NCBI GenBank assembly: GCA_025360015.1
Contig: JANYCZ010000041.1
Coordinates: 44,062-108,061 of the forward strand
Direction: 5' to 3'
From: Verrucomicrobiota bacterium
Lineage (GTDB): Bacteria > Verrucomicrobiota > Verrucomicrobiia > Verrucomicrobiales > Verrucomicrobiaceae
Length of the DNA stretch: 64,000 nt
This document shows positions 15,973 through 25,264 of this stretch, in pieces; the stretch's first letter is position 1; each line of letters starts with the position of its first letter. The translations under genes and the position numbers were made by a program. Below the pieces are notes generated by a model that worked only from the letters and a program-made list of their open reading frames with translations, was not told the origin of the DNA and made no database searches.

Positions 15973-17877
15973 ATGAAGCTTCTGAGCCTCCTCCTTTGGT
16001 CATTTGTCATCGCGTTTGCGTCATTCGCCGCCGACCGGCCCAACATCCTCTGGCTCACGAGCGAGGACCACGGGCCGCACATGGGCTGCTACGGCGACAC
16101 GTATGCCGACACGCCGAACGTCGATGCACTGGCCGCGAAGGGCATGCTGTTCAAGCATGCATGGTCCTGCGCGCCGGTGTGCGCTGCGGCACGCACCACG
16201 ATCATCGCTGGCATGTACTCGCCCTCCACCGGCGGTGAGCACATGCGCAGCATGGTACCGATGCCGAAGGGCACGAAGATGTATCCGCAGTTCCTCCGTG
16301 AAGCAGGCTACTACTGCACGAACAACAGCAAGGAGGACTACAATCTGCAAAAGCCCGAGGGCGTGTGGGATGTGTCCTCCGGCAAGGCGCATTGGATGAA
16401 CCGCAAGGAAGGCCAGCCCTTCTTCGCCATCTTCAACGAGCTGTGCAGCCACGAAAGCCAGCTCCGCAAACGCCCGCATGAGGCCATTCATGATCCGGCC
16501 AAGGTCCGCGTGCCTGCCTACCATCCCGACACCCCCGAGGTGCGGCAGGACTGGGCGCAGTATTATGACCAGGTGACGCTGGCCGATGCCTCCGCAGGCG
16601 AGCGTTTGAAGGAACTCGAAGCCGCAGGCCTCGCGGCGGACACGATCATCTTCTACTACGCCGACCACGGCAGCGGCATGCCACGCAGCAAGCGCTGGCC
16701 CTGCAACTCCGGCCTGCAGGTGCCCATGGTGGTTTATTTCCCACCAAACTGGAAACACCTCGCGCCGAAGGAATATGGACACGGAGTGAAATCGGACCGC
16801 CTCGTCAGCTTTGTCGATCTCGCGCCGACGCTGCTCAGCATCATCGGCGAGCAGCCGCCGGAGTGGATGCAGGGTCACGCCTTCGCCGGCAAGTTTCAGA
16901 CCGAGCCGCAGCCCTTCATCTACGGTTTCCGTGGCCGCATGGACGAGCGCTATGACTGCGTGCGCAGCGTGACCGATGGCCGCTTCGTCTATCTGCGCAA
17001 TTACATGCCGCACCTCTCGCAGGGCCAGCATGTCACTTACCAGTTTGAAACACCCACCACTCGGGTGTGGCGGCAGCTTTACGATGCGGGCAAGCTCACG
17101 CCTGAGCAGTCGATCTTCTGGAAGGTGCCGAAAGACCCAGAGGAACTTTACGATCTGCTAAGCGATCCCGATGAAGTGCACAACCTCGCCGCCCAGCGAG
17201 AACACGCTGCGACACTCGAGAAGATGCGTGCTGCACAGGAAAACCTCGCGCTGAAAATCCGCGATGCGGGAATGATTGCGGAAGGGGAGATGCACCACCG
17301 AGCCGAAGGAACCACGCCCTACGACATGGCGCACGATGACAAGCTCTATCCGCTCGCCCGCATTTTGAAGGCCGCCGGGGAAGCGTCTTCCATGAAACCT
17401 GGCGCGATGCCTGATCTCAAAGCCGGATTTGCCGATAAGGACAGCGCCATCCGCTACTGGTCCGCCATGGGCATCCTCATGCGTGGCGCTGATGGCGTGA
17501 GCGCTGCGCACGATGAAATCACCCAGGCGGCCAGAGACAGCTCGACCTACGTGCAGGTCGCCGCCAACTGGGCACTGGCCCAATACGGCAGCGAGGCGGA
17601 GCGTAGCGCCGCGCTGCCTGCCCTTGTAGGTCTCGCCAACTGGAGCCAGCACGATGTCTTCACCGCGATGAGCGCCCTCAACGCCATTGGAGATATCGGT
17701 GACAAAGCCCAGCCCATCGCCGCGCAGCTCAAAGCGCTGCCCGCGAAAGGCGAATCTCCCGATGGCCGCTTCAATGGCTACGTCGCCCGTCTGCTGGCGG
17801 ACCTGACTGGCAGCAAGCCAGCCTTTGACGACGCCGGTGAGCCACCGGCAAAGAAAGTGGAGAAGAACAAGAAGTAG
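15973..17877 (+). CDS. Secreted sulfatase with C-terminal helical repeat domain
   Basis: The ATG at 15973 gives a 634-residue protein with a signal peptide (MKLLSLLLWSFVIAFASFAA). It follows the arylsulfatase fold: N-terminal metal site (LTSEDHGPHMGCYG), the modified-Cys site at C70-R74 reading CAAAR, and YADHGSG later. C70 would be converted to formylglycine. The usual CxPxR is here CAAAR, so Ala replaces Pro, a known variant in some sulfatase subfamilies. After the catalytic domain (to about residue 470), residues 490-620 have repeated Ala-rich helices suggestive of HEAT repeats. Substrate is probably a sulfated polysaccharide. It faces the DUF1501 gene divergently over a 140-bp gap. Confidence 0.9.
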   Translation: MKLLSLLLWSFVIAFASFAADRPNILWLTSEDHGPHMGCYGDTYADTPNVDALAAKGMLFKHAWSCAPVCAAARTTIIAGMYSPSTGGEHMRSMVPMPKGTKMYPQFLREAGYYCTNNSKEDYNLQKPEGVWDVSSGKAHWMNRKEGQPFFAIFNELCSHESQLRKRPHEAIHDPAKVRVPAYHPDTPEVRQDWAQYYDQVTLADASAGERLKELEAAGLAADTIIFYYADHGSGMPRSKRWPCNSGLQVPMVVYFPPNWKHLAPKEYGHGVKSDRLVSFVDLAPTLLSIIGEQPPEWMQGHAFAGKFQTEPQPFIYGFRGRMDERYDCVRSVTDGRFVYLRNYMPHLSQGQHVTYQFETPTTRVWRQLYDAGKLTPEQSIFWKVPKDPEELYDLLSDPDEVHNLAAQREHAATLEKMRAAQENLALKIRDAGMIAEGEMHHRAEGTTPYDMAHDDKLYPLARILKAAGEASSMKPGAMPDLKAGFADKDSAIRYWSAMGILMRGADGVSAAHDEITQAARDSSTYVQVAANWALAQYGSEAERSAALPALVGLANWSQHDVFTAMSALNAIGDIGDKAQPIAAQLKALPAKGESPDGRFNGYVARLLADLTGSKPAFDDAGEPPAKKVEKNKK

Positions 17878-17896
17878 GCTCGCCCTCCGGACAAGT

Positions 17897-18295
17897 TCAG
17901 AGCCCCAACAACTGACGCATATTCTCCTTCGGGATGCCGCCCACGGCGCGGCCGGTTTCACGGCCGTTTTTGAACGCGATGAAAACTGGGATGCCACTCA
18001 CACCATGCTCACGCGCCAGTGTGGGATCTTCATCGACATTGATGCGGATCACCACCGCCTTGCCCTTCAGCTCTTTCGCCAGTTCGTCCACCATCGGGCC
18101 GACGACCTTGCAGGGGCCGCACCAGTCGGCGTAAAATTCCACCAGTACAGGCACTTTTGCAGTGCGCACAGCGCTGATGGACGTGGTGTGACCCACCCCG
18201 CCGCCCGAGGCCGGACGCAGCATGTCAAACGCGATCCAGCCGATGTACAGCAGGACGGCTCCGGCAATGCACAGGGGGATGTTTCCTTTGTTCAC
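17897..18295 (-). CDS. Membrane-anchored thioredoxin
   Basis: The 132-residue protein has an N-terminal hydrophobic anchor (about residues 7-25) followed by a standard thioredoxin fold. The redox-active motif WCGPC is at residues 58-62, and the cis-proline motif (GIPVF) follows. This would place the thioredoxin on the outer face of the inner membrane or, if the segment is a cleaved signal, in the periplasm. No DsbD/CcdA homologue to reduce it is in the window. The gene is convergent with the sulfatase (19-bp gap) and divergent from transketolase (161-bp gap). Its redox partner is unknown. Confidence 0.9.
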   Translation of the reverse strand: MNKGNIPLCIAGAVLLYIGWIAFDMLRPASGGGVGHTTSISAVRTAKVPVLVEFYADWCGPCKVVGPMVDELAKELKGKAVVIRINVDEDPTLAREHGVSGIPVFIAFKNGRETGRAVGGIPKENMRQLLGL

Positions 18296-18456
18296 CCAGT
18301 ATCATCCGGGCCAGATTTCATTCTGGCAAGGGCGATGACGTCCGATTCGCCCCAGTTTTCGCCCTTGAAACCGACCCCTGCGCCAGTAAGGAAGGCGTCC
18401 CGCGCTTGGCCGCATCTCGCGCTTTTTCGACCCTTATTGACCCTGAAACCCTCGAC

Positions 18457-20433
18457 ATGAACAATACCCTCCTCGCTCAAGCTGCCAACGAAGCCCGTGG
18501 TCTCGCCATGGATGCCGTGCACAAGTGCTCCTCCGGCCACCTCGGCCTGCCTCTCGGCTGCGCTGAAATCGGTGCTGTCCTCTTCGGCCAGAATCTCCAG
18601 TGCGATCCCGCAGATCCGACCTGGCTGAACCGTGACCGCTTCATCCTCAGCGCCGGCCATGGCTCCATGTTCCTCTACTCCTGGCTGCACCTGAGCGGCT
18701 ATGCTCTGCCGATTGAGGAAGTGGCCAATTTCCGCGTGATGGGCAGCCACACACCAGGACATCCGGAGTCCTTTGAAACCGTGGGCGTAGAGTGCACCAC
18801 CGGGCCGCTGGGCCAGGGCATCGGCAATGCGGTTGGCTTTGCCCTCAGCGGCAAGATGGCAGCGGCGAAGTACAACACCGCCGAGCACAAGATCATCGAC
18901 AACCACATCATCGTCCTGGCCGGTGACGGCTGCCTGCAGGAAGGCGTGGCACGTGAATCCGTGGCCTTCGCTGGTCACAACCGCCTCGACAATCTCATCC
19001 TCATCTATGACTCCAACGATGTGACGCTGGATGCGATGGCCAAGGTCACGCAGGACGAGGACACCCTGGCGATTTACTCCGCCTTGGGCTGGGACGCCGT
19101 GGTCATCGAAGGCAACGACCTCGACGCAATTTCCACCGCCATCGAAAACGCCAAGAAGGGCGACAACGGCAAACCCAAGATCATCATCGCCCGGACGCTG
19201 ATCGGCAAAGGCATCCCCGAAGTGGCCGGCACCGCCAAGGCCCACGGTGAAGGCGGCGCGAAGTTCGTCGATGCGGCGAAGAAAGGCCTCGGCCTGCCAG
19301 AAGGCACCCCCTTCTACGTCAGCACCGAGGTGAAAGCCTACTTCGCCGATTTGAAGGACAAGCGCGGAGCGATCCACGGTGAGTGGAACAAGGTCTTCCT
19401 GGCCTGGAGCGCCGCGAACCCAGAACTGGCCAAGCAGCTTGATGCCGCACGCAATGGCGAGCTGAAGGCCGAAGACCTGCTGAAGCTCATCCCCGAGTAT
19501 CCGGCAGAAGGCAAGGCCGCCACGCGCAACAGCGGTGGCGAGATCTTCAATCACATTGCCAAAGCGGTGCCGAACATTGTCACCGGCAGTGCTGACCTCT
19601 TCGGCTCCACGAAGAACTACCTCACCGGCATGGGCGACTTCGGCCCGACGAACCCAACCGGCCGCAACATCTGGTTTGGCATCCGCGAGCACGCCATGGG
19701 AGCGATCTGCAACGGCATCGCCTACGATGGTCTGTTCCTCCCCAGCGGCGCGACTTTCCTCGTCTTCGCCGACTACTGCCGCCCGAGCATCCGCCTGGCC
19801 TCGCTCTCCCGTCTGCCCGTCACCTACATCTTCACCCACGACTCCGTTGGCGTCGGTGAAGACGGCCCGACCCACCAGCCGGTGGAAACCATCAGCGGCC
19901 TGCGCGTGATTCCGAATCTCGACGTCATCCGCCCCGGCGATGCCGAAGAAACCGCAGGCGCCTTTGCCGCCGCTTTCAGCCGCAGCGATGGCCCGACACT
20001 GCTCGCTTTGAGCCGTCAGGATCTGCCGCATCAAGGTGGTGCCAGCGCGGCCACACGGCGTGAAGGCACTCTCAAGGGCGGCTATGTTCTCGTGAAGGAA
20101 ACTGCAGCCCTCGAAGCCATCGTCATCGCCACTGGTTCCGAAGTGCAGTGGGCCGTCGAAGGTGCGAAAGGCAAGCCCGGCGTCCGCGTCGTCAGCCTGC
20201 CATGCTTTGAGCGTTTTGACCGTCAGGACGCCGCCTACCGCGAGTCCGTCCTGCCTGCCGCCTGCACCAAGCGCATCGCCATCGAAGCCGGCGTCTCCGG
20301 CCTCTGGTGGAAGTACGTCGGCACTCAGGGCCAGATCATCGGCATCGACCGCTTCGGCATCAGCGCCCCTGGCAACCAAGTCTTCAAAAAGCTCGGCATC
20401 ACCACTGAGGCTGTGGTGAAGGCGCTGGCGTGA
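18457..20433 (+). CDS. tkt: Transketolase
   Basis: The 658-residue enzyme moves two-carbon ketol units between sugars in the pentose phosphate pathway, using thiamine diphosphate. Visible hallmarks include [10 protein letters not shown] near the N-terminus, the thiamine-binding GDGCLQEG followed by the asparagine of [18 protein letters not shown] and the Pyr-domain segment [22 protein letters not shown]. The C-terminal domain ends with [16 protein letters not shown]. The start ATG at 18457 leaves a 161-bp leader from the divergent thioredoxin gene. An in-frame TTG at 18406 would add 17 residues. A rho-independent terminator follows at 20467-20496. A long open frame lies antisense to the gene but is not coding. 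Confidence 0.97.
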   Translation: MNNTLLAQAANEARGLAMDAVHKCSSGHLGLPLGCAEIGAVLFGQNLQCDPADPTWLNRDRFILSAGHGSMFLYSWLHLSGYALPIEEVANFRVMGSHTPGHPESFETVGVECTTGPLGQGIGNAVGFALSGKMAAAKYNTAEHKIIDNHIIVLAGDGCLQEGVARESVAFAGHNRLDNLILIYDSNDVTLDAMAKVTQDEDTLAIYSALGWDAVVIEGNDLDAISTAIENAKKGDNGKPKIIIARTLIGKGIPEVAGTAKAHGEGGAKFVDAAKKGLGLPEGTPFYVSTEVKAYFADLKDKRGAIHGEWNKVFLAWSAANPELAKQLDAARNGELKAEDLLKLIPEYPAEGKAATRNSGGEIFNHIAKAVPNIVTGSADLFGSTKNYLTGMGDFGPTNPTGRNIWFGIREHAMGAICNGIAYDGLFLPSGATFLVFADYCRPSIRLASLSRLPVTYIFTHDSVGVGEDGPTHQPVETISGLRVIPNLDVIRPGDAEETAGAFAAAFSRSDGPTLLALSRQDLPHQGGASAATRREGTLKGGYVLVKETAALEAIVIATGSEVQWAVEGAKGKPGVRVVSLPCFERFDRQDAAYRESVLPAACTKRIAIEAGVSGLWWKYVGTQGQIIGIDRFGISAPGNQVFKKLGITTEAVVKALA

Positions 20434-20466
20434 ACTGACCGCCGCGACCCGATCTGAAAATTCACG

Positions 20467-20496
20467 AAGAGAGGCTGGCAACAGCCTCTCTTTTTT
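20467..20496 (+). terminator. Rho-independent terminator after transketolase
   Basis: A perfect ten-base inverted repeat, AAGAGAGGCT (20467-20476) and AGCCTCTCTT (20483-20492), closes a six-base loop, GGCAAC. It is followed by four more Ts, making six Ts from 20491 to 20496. It lies 33 bases downstream of the transketolase stop, as expected for its intrinsic terminator. Confidence 0.93.
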
Positions 20497-20595
20497 GTGT
20501 CCGCAGACAATCCCGCGCTCCTCTGCCATCGTAACAAGTTCTCTCCTGAACCCGTCCCATAATCCTCCGCAGCACAGCCCCCTCTGAATGACACG

Positions 20596-21828
20596 ATGAT
20601 CGAGGACCCACCACCGCATGCGATTGCCCCCGCCGCAGCCCCAGACCCAAAGGAAACCGTGTTTGCGCTGCTGTTTGCCATCAGCTTTTCGCACATGCTG
20701 AATGACACCATCCAGGCGCTGCTGCCTGCCATTTATCCGGTACTCAAAGAGTCCTACAGCCTCAGCTTTGAGCAGATCGGGTACATCACACTGACCTTTC
20801 AGATCACCGCCTCATTGCTACAGCCACTGGTAGGCTACATCACAGACAAGCGGCCGCTGCCCTACTCCCTGCCTGTCGGCATGGGGCTGACGCTGATTGG
20901 CCTGCTGGCTCTCTCACGGGCACACAGCTACCCTGCCATCCTCGCCGCATCGGGCCTGGTGGGCTCGGGGTCGGCGATCTTCCATCCCGAGGCATCACGC
21001 ATCGCCCACATGGCGGCAGGCAGGCGGCGTGGGCTGGCGCAGTCGCTGTTTCAGGTGGGTGGCAATGCGGGCTCATCCTTTGGCCCGCTGCTGGCGGCGT
21101 GGTTCATCGTGCCTCATGGGCAGGCGGCTCTGTCGTGGTTCTCGATCATCGCCATGCTGGGAGTCTTTGTGCTGTGGCAGATCGGCCTGTGGCAGGCGCG
21201 GAATCTCTACCTCATTCAGCGCAAACCGGCGCGCTCTTCTGCAGCGGCGCAGAACCGCCCCTCATCCCGCAAGATCGCTTTTGCCATGGCCATCCTCGTC
21301 ATGCTGATTTTTTCCAAGTACGTGTATCTCGTCAGCTTGAGCAACTACTACACCTTCTACCTGATGGAGCGCTTCCATGTCTCGGTGCAGACCTCGCAGT
21401 ATTACCTGTTCTTGTTCCTCTTTGCCGTGGCCTTGGGTACCATCGTCGGCGGGCCGGTGGGAGACCGCATTGGCCGCAAGCGCGTCATCTGGTTTTCCAT
21501 TCTAGGGGCCGCCCCCTTCTCCCTGTGGCTGCCGCATGCCGGGCTGGCACTGACAGCGGTGCTGACGGTCATCATTGGCCTGATCCTTTCCTCCGCCTTC
21601 TCTGCAATCCTGGTGTATGCGCAGGAGCTCATGCCCGGAAAAGTCGGCATGATCGCGGGCTTGTTCTTTGGTCTGGCCTTTGGCATCGCAGGCATTGGCG
21701 CCGCCGTGCTGGGGAAACTGGCGGACCATCAGGGCATCAACTTCGTCTTCCACTTCTGTGCCTTCCTGCCGCTGCTGGGTTTGCTCACAGTCTTCCTGCC
21801 TGAGGTGGAAAATGAGGCCGGCAAGTGA
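20596..21828 (+). CDS. fsr: MFS transporter, fosmidomycin-resistance (Fsr) family
   Basis: This 410-residue protein has about twelve hydrophobic helices. The sequence around the first and second helices (ISFSHMLNDTIQALLPAIYP, then LTFQITASLLQPLVGY) is characteristic of the Fsr family, and FHPEASRIAHMAA in the middle is another conserved block. The loop GGPVGDRIGRKRVIW is the MFS signature between helices in the second half. Fsr proteins export fosmidomycin-like or other small molecules by proton antiport. The physiological substrate here is unknown. Its stop at 21828 is directly followed by the stop of the convergent TPR gene at 21829. Confidence 0.88.
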   Translation: MIEDPPPHAIAPAAAPDPKETVFALLFAISFSHMLNDTIQALLPAIYPVLKESYSLSFEQIGYITLTFQITASLLQPLVGYITDKRPLPYSLPVGMGLTLIGLLALSRAHSYPAILAASGLVGSGSAIFHPEASRIAHMAAGRRRGLAQSLFQVGGNAGSSFGPLLAAWFIVPHGQAALSWFSIIAMLGVFVLWQIGLWQARNLYLIQRKPARSSAAAQNRPSSRKIAFAMAILVMLIFSKYVYLVSLSNYYTFYLMERFHVSVQTSQYYLFLFLFAVALGTIVGGPVGDRIGRKRVIWFSILGAAPFSLWLPHAGLALTAVLTVIIGLILSSAFSAILVYAQELMPGKVGMIAGLFFGLAFGIAGIGAAVLGKLADHQGINFVFHFCAFLPLLGLLTVFLPEVENEAGK

Positions 21829-22575
21829 TTACAATTCCTTCAGCGTCTTCCGTCCTCGCTCCTTCGTTTCCGGATCGTCCCGGTCGTGGTTCGGCATCGC
21901 GAGGCCTTTTTCGATGAACTTCCTGGCCTCTTCCTTGCGCCCCATGAGCGCGTAGGTGCGGCCCAGTTCGACGTAGTGGATGAGGCGGTTCGGATTGAGC
22001 GCGATGGCTTTTTGAAAGCACTTCACCGCTTCGTCATAAGAGGCACTTGGGAGAGATCCATAAACCATCATGGCGATGGCGCGTGTAATACCGCCGATCT
22101 GCGCCAGCTCCTGATTCCAACGGCCGAGCAGATGCCAGGCGAAGTCGTCCTTGGGATTAAGCTTCGTGGCGGTTTCAGCCTCGATCTTGATCTTATGCGA
22201 GGCTTCAATGCCTTCCTTGTTGCTGACCAGCGGCGAAAGTTTGCCGAGACAAATTGCGACCGCGAGATGCGGATCAGCGTCCTTGGGGGCCAGCTTCACC
22301 GCCCGTTCTGAATAAGCGAGGGCGGTGCGGCCTGACTTGAGCTGCTCGGCCTTCGAGGAAAGATCCGCCATGCGGTAGACATACTGCCGTGCGATCTTCA
22401 CCAGCAGCGAGGCGTCGGTGGGATTCAGCTTTTCGGCAGGCAGATAGGATGCCAGCGCCGCATCCGGCTTAAACCTGGCATCATTGGCATCTCCCTGCTT
22501 CACGAGCTCCGCGAAGTCAGCCAGAGCATTTCCCGCCATGAGCATGGCGGCCGCGATAGTCAGTGTCGTTTTCAT
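21829..22575 (-). CDS. Secreted TPR protein at the end of the lipid-modification operon
   Basis: The ATG at 22575 overlaps the stop of the preceding methyltransferase gene as ATGA and gives 248 residues with a signal peptide (MKTTLTIAAAMLMAGNALA). The rest consists of TPR-like helix pairs, including ALAYSERAVKLAPKDADPHL and KCFQKAIALNPNRLIHYVEL. The layout, with HKIKIEAETATKLNPKDDFAWHLLGRW in the middle, resembles the TPR region of RMDN (FAM82) proteins. It is the ninth and last gene of the operon and probably periplasmic, perhaps a scaffold for the modification enzymes. Function is inferred from position only. Confidence 0.78.
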   Translation of the reverse strand: MKTTLTIAAAMLMAGNALADFAELVKQGDANDARFKPDAALASYLPAEKLNPTDASLLVKIARQYVYRMADLSSKAEQLKSGRTALAYSERAVKLAPKDADPHLAVAICLGKLSPLVSNKEGIEASHKIKIEAETATKLNPKDDFAWHLLGRWNQELAQIGGITRAIAMMVYGSLPSASYDEAVKCFQKAIALNPNRLIHYVELGRTYALMGRKEEARKFIEKGLAMPNHDRDDPETKERGRKTLKEL

Positions 22576-23609
22576 GGTTTGATAAAGCGGTAGTGTGAAA
22601 CGATCCATTCCTCACCGCCGCGGTATCCCCACAGTTCGGCACAGGCTAAGAAGAACAGGCGCCACCAGACCCACCACTTGGTCACCTGATCTTTGCCGTA
22701 CGTTTCGGCAAACAGCGGCAGGATCTCAGCCTTGTGCGCATCCATGTTCGCCAGCCAGGCTTCGCTCGTTTTGGAGTAATGCTGACCGCTGACGCACCAG
22801 TGGTCTTCGATTTTTAAATCATCCTGGAAGTAGAGCAGCAGATCATCGCTGGGCATCTGGCCGCCAGTGAAGAAGTATTTCGCCATCCAGTCGTCCTCGC
22901 TGCGCACCTCGTAGTGATAGGCGTATTCGCGATGGGTGAAGATGTGTACGAAGAGCTTGCCGCGCGGCTTCAGCCAGGTGGAAACGCGGCGCAGAAGTTC
23001 CTGATAGTTCTTCATATGCTCAAACATCTCCACCGAGACGCAGCGGTCGAAGATGCCTGCACCAATGCCTTCGAAGTGGATCATGTTGGCGGTGATGATC
23101 GTTAGGTTCTTCAAGCCTCGCTTCGCCGCCTCGGCATCAATGAACAGCTTCTGCGTGCGCGAATTCGAAACGCTGGTGATCTGTGCATTCGGATAATGTT
23201 CCGCCATCCACAATGACAGCGAGCCCCAGCCGCAGCCGAGTTCGAGAATGCGCTGGCCGTCCTGCAACTCCGCGCGCTCGCAGGTCAGCTTCAGCATGGC
23301 GGCTTCGGATTCATCAAAGGTGGTGTTTTCGTCCGGCCAGTAGCCGGAGCTGTACTTCAAATGCTTGCCGAGCACGAGCTGGTAGAAACGCGTGGGCACC
23401 TCGTAGTGCTGCTCGTTGGCTTCATCGGTCGCGATGGCGACGGGCATCTGTTTGAGATCCTGCACGTAGCGCATCAAGGCGGCACGCTGGGCTTCGGCGG
23501 TGGGCTGTTTGTTTTCCCGCAGCGTCTCAGCCAGCCGCTGACGGATGCCGAGCCGGATCATGGTGTCTGGCAGGATGTTCTTGGCGAGGATGGCGTTGAT
23601 GGTGCTCAT
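22572..23609 (-). CDS. Cyclopropane-fatty-acid-synthase-type methyltransferase (second copy)
   Basis: The 345-residue enzyme has the SAM motif LELGCGWGS at residues 122-130, the SLWMAEHYP and ITSVSNSRTQ segments, and a typical CFA-family SVEMFEHM motif. CFA-type enzymes add a methylene or methyl group from SAM across a cis double bond of an acyl chain within a membrane phospholipid. The two copies in the operon are only distantly similar and differ in length (345 vs 429 residues) and in the bicarbonate-site region, so they are probably not redundant. The ATG at 23609 (MSTINAILAK) follows a 40-bp gap from the DUF1295 stop. The upstream in-frame extension lacks conserved content. Confidence 0.88.
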   Translation of the reverse strand: MSTINAILAKNILPDTMIRLGIRQRLAETLRENKQPTAEAQRAALMRYVQDLKQMPVAIATDEANEQHYEVPTRFYQLVLGKHLKYSSGYWPDENTTFDESEAAMLKLTCERAELQDGQRILELGCGWGSLSLWMAEHYPNAQITSVSNSRTQKLFIDAEAAKRGLKNLTIITANMIHFEGIGAGIFDRCVSVEMFEHMKNYQELLRRVSTWLKPRGKLFVHIFTHREYAYHYEVRSEDDWMAKYFFTGGQMPSDDLLLYFQDDLKIEDHWCVSGQHYSKTSEAWLANMDAHKAEILPLFAETYGKDQVTKWWVWWRLFFLACAELWGYRGGEEWIVSHYRFIKP

Positions 23610-23649
23610 ACGGTTTGGGGAGTTGTGCGACCTTGGATGCAGACTGGAT

Positions 23650-24441
23650 TCAACTTTTCGGCGGCCACGGTACAAAGGCGCTCGTCGTGCGCTGGTATTC
23701 GCGGTAGGCGTCGCCTTTGGACTTAACGGAACATTCTTCCGTGAGCGGGATGCCGGTGACGCGCAGCAGAAAATACAAAATCATCGCTGGCGCATACAGG
23801 GTGATCCAGCCCCACGGTGAACCGCAGGCAAACAGCCAGAAGCCCCACCACACGACGGACTCGAAGAAGTAGTTTGGATGACGTGAGTAGTGCCAGAGGC
23901 CGACCTGGCAGACCTTGCCTTTGCTCGCAGGGTCAGCCTTGAAACGCTGCATCTGGGCATCGCTCAAGCCCTCGCCACAGATGCCGACCAGCCACACAAT
24001 GGCGCCGATCATTTCAATGAGACCCAGCTCCGGCGTTGGATTCAAACACGCGAGCAGCACGGGCACTGACAGCAGCACGATGAGCAAAGCCTGGGCCTGG
24101 AAGAAAAAGAAGAAGTTCTTTGCCAGGCCGTCTTTCCATTTCTCACGCAGCACGGCATAGCGCGCGTCTTCGTGAGGGTGGTGACCTTTGACGCGAATGA
24201 GAAGATACGTGCCCAGGCGCGCGCTCCATACCAACGCTATCGTCACAGCGATGATTTTGCGCTGCATGAACCCGCCACCGAGAAGCGCGTAGAGCGGCGC
24301 GATGAAAGCGAGCGCATAAGACCACGTCACATCCACAAAGCTGAAGTTGTTCAGTTTCAAACTGAGCAGCCAGGTGAGCGCAAACAGCACGAACGCCGCC
24401 GCTGTGCCAATGCCGATCAGGAACCAGAAGTCATGCGTCAT
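23650..24441 (-). CDS. DUF1295 (steroid 5-alpha-reductase-like) membrane protein
   Basis: The 263-residue integral membrane protein has six or seven hydrophobic segments. It shows the DUF1295 signature near the C-terminus: VGLWHYSRHPNYFFESVVWWGFW, followed by LLRVTGIPLTEE. This family resembles steroid 5-alpha-reductases and isoprenylcysteine methyltransferases, which reduce or methylate lipid substrates using NADPH or SAM. In this operon it may reduce an unsaturated acyl intermediate, but that is inference. The ATG at 24441 overlaps the stop of the DUF2062 gene by 11 bases; earlier in-frame starts would overlap it further. Confidence 0.87.
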   Translation of the reverse strand: MTHDFWFLIGIGTAAAFVLFALTWLLSLKLNNFSFVDVTWSYALAFIAPLYALLGGGFMQRKIIAVTIALVWSARLGTYLLIRVKGHHPHEDARYAVLREKWKDGLAKNFFFFFQAQALLIVLLSVPVLLACLNPTPELGLIEMIGAIVWLVGICGEGLSDAQMQRFKADPASKGKVCQVGLWHYSRHPNYFFESVVWWGFWLFACGSPWGWITLYAPAMILYFLLRVTGIPLTEECSVKSKGDAYREYQRTTSAFVPWPPKS

Positions 24442-24931
24442 GGCGTGCGAAGTGAAAGCGTTTGGCGAGTCTCTCGACGAGAGGCTTGCTGATGAAATAA
24501 ACGACACCGAGGAGCACGGGTGCGAGCAGCAGCCACACGACTACGCCGTAGAGGCCAATCATGCCGAAGTCTTTCATGAACTGCCCCGGGGCGGCAAAAA
24601 AACGCTGCATCATCATGGGGATGGAAAGCGGCACATGCTCAGCGCCAAACAACGACTCACCCGCGCGCATGAAGAGCAGGATGGTGGCGAGTTGAATGGG
24701 ATACACCAGCTCACGAAACACCTGGAGCACCGGTTGATTGAGCTTTAACACGATGCCCACACCCAGACCGAGCACGGTCGTAGTGCCCAGCAGCGGAAAG
24801 ACGCCGGTAGTGACACCGAAGGCGATGGCCTGCGCGATTTTAGCAGGCGTCGTGCCTTGCGCCAGCTGGGCAACGACCGGCTTCACCACCCAGCGACGCC
24901 ACAGAGATTCGCGCTGGACGGGTTCAGTCAT
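24431..24931 (-). CDS. DUF2062 membrane protein
   Basis: The 166-residue protein has three hydrophobic segments and the DUF2062 core AIAFGVTTGVFPLLGTTTVLGLGVGIVLKLN continuing to PIQLATILLFMRAGE. DUF2062 proteins are small inner-membrane proteins of unknown activity, often next to lipid or glycan genes. Here ATG 24931 overlaps the stop of the DUF1475 gene by ATGA. A coupled position in the middle of a lipid-modification operon suggests a role in membrane handling of the substrate or in transport, rather than catalysis. The upstream in-frame extension to 25063 is antisense-looking and not adopted. Confidence 0.82.
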   Translation of the reverse strand: MTEPVQRESLWRRWVVKPVVAQLAQGTTPAKIAQAIAFGVTTGVFPLLGTTTVLGLGVGIVLKLNQPVLQVFRELVYPIQLATILLFMRAGESLFGAEHVPLSIPMMMQRFFAAPGQFMKDFGMIGLYGVVVWLLLAPVLLGVVYFISKPLVERLAKRFHFARHDA

Positions 24932-25260
24932 GCCTTGCGCAGGAGGAGGTCTTCCATGCGCGAACTCGTCGGCGCACGGAAGAGCAGGATGAGCATGTAC
25001 ACCGCCATCGCGATATTGCCGAGCAGCAGAATGCCAAGCAGCCAGCCGATGCGGGCGATCCACGAGCGCTCTTTGTAGGCGACCCAGAGGTAGAAGGTGA
25101 GAAAGGCCCAGTAAGTGTCAAACAACGTGGCGATGAACCATGGATGGCCGCTCACCGAACCTGGAATGGCCCAAAGCGGACATTGACTGGAAGCCCAGCT
25201 CGTGACGCAGAGCATGGACACCAGCACAATGATAAAGAAGAAGCGAAGAAACCAGATCAT
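24928..25260 (-). CDS. DUF1475-like small membrane protein
   Basis: The 110-residue product has about three membrane helices: MIWFLRFFFIIVLVSMLCVT, the HPWFIATLFDTYWAFLTFYLW region, and LLGILLLGNIAMAVYMLILLF. It ends in a short cytoplasmic tail with EDLLLRK. The conserved block PLW-IP--V-GHPWF is typical of DUF1475, whose function is unknown. The chosen ATG at 25260 is four bases from the stop of the upstream methyltransferase at 25265. The upstream open frame to 25398 contains no conserved features. It is probably a partner for an operon enzyme. Confidence 0.8.
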   Translation of the reverse strand: MIWFLRFFFIIVLVSMLCVTSWASSQCPLWAIPGSVSGHPWFIATLFDTYWAFLTFYLWVAYKERSWIARIGWLLGILLLGNIAMAVYMLILLFRAPTSSRMEDLLLRKA

Positions 25261-25264
25261 ACGT

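Noticed and set aside
18292..20694. 800-codon open frame antisense to transketolase
   Set aside because: It mirrors the whole transketolase gene. Its residues look like a GC-rich reverse-complement frame (Ala/Gly/Val/Asp-rich) with no motif. Transketolase has full conserved motifs and its own terminator.
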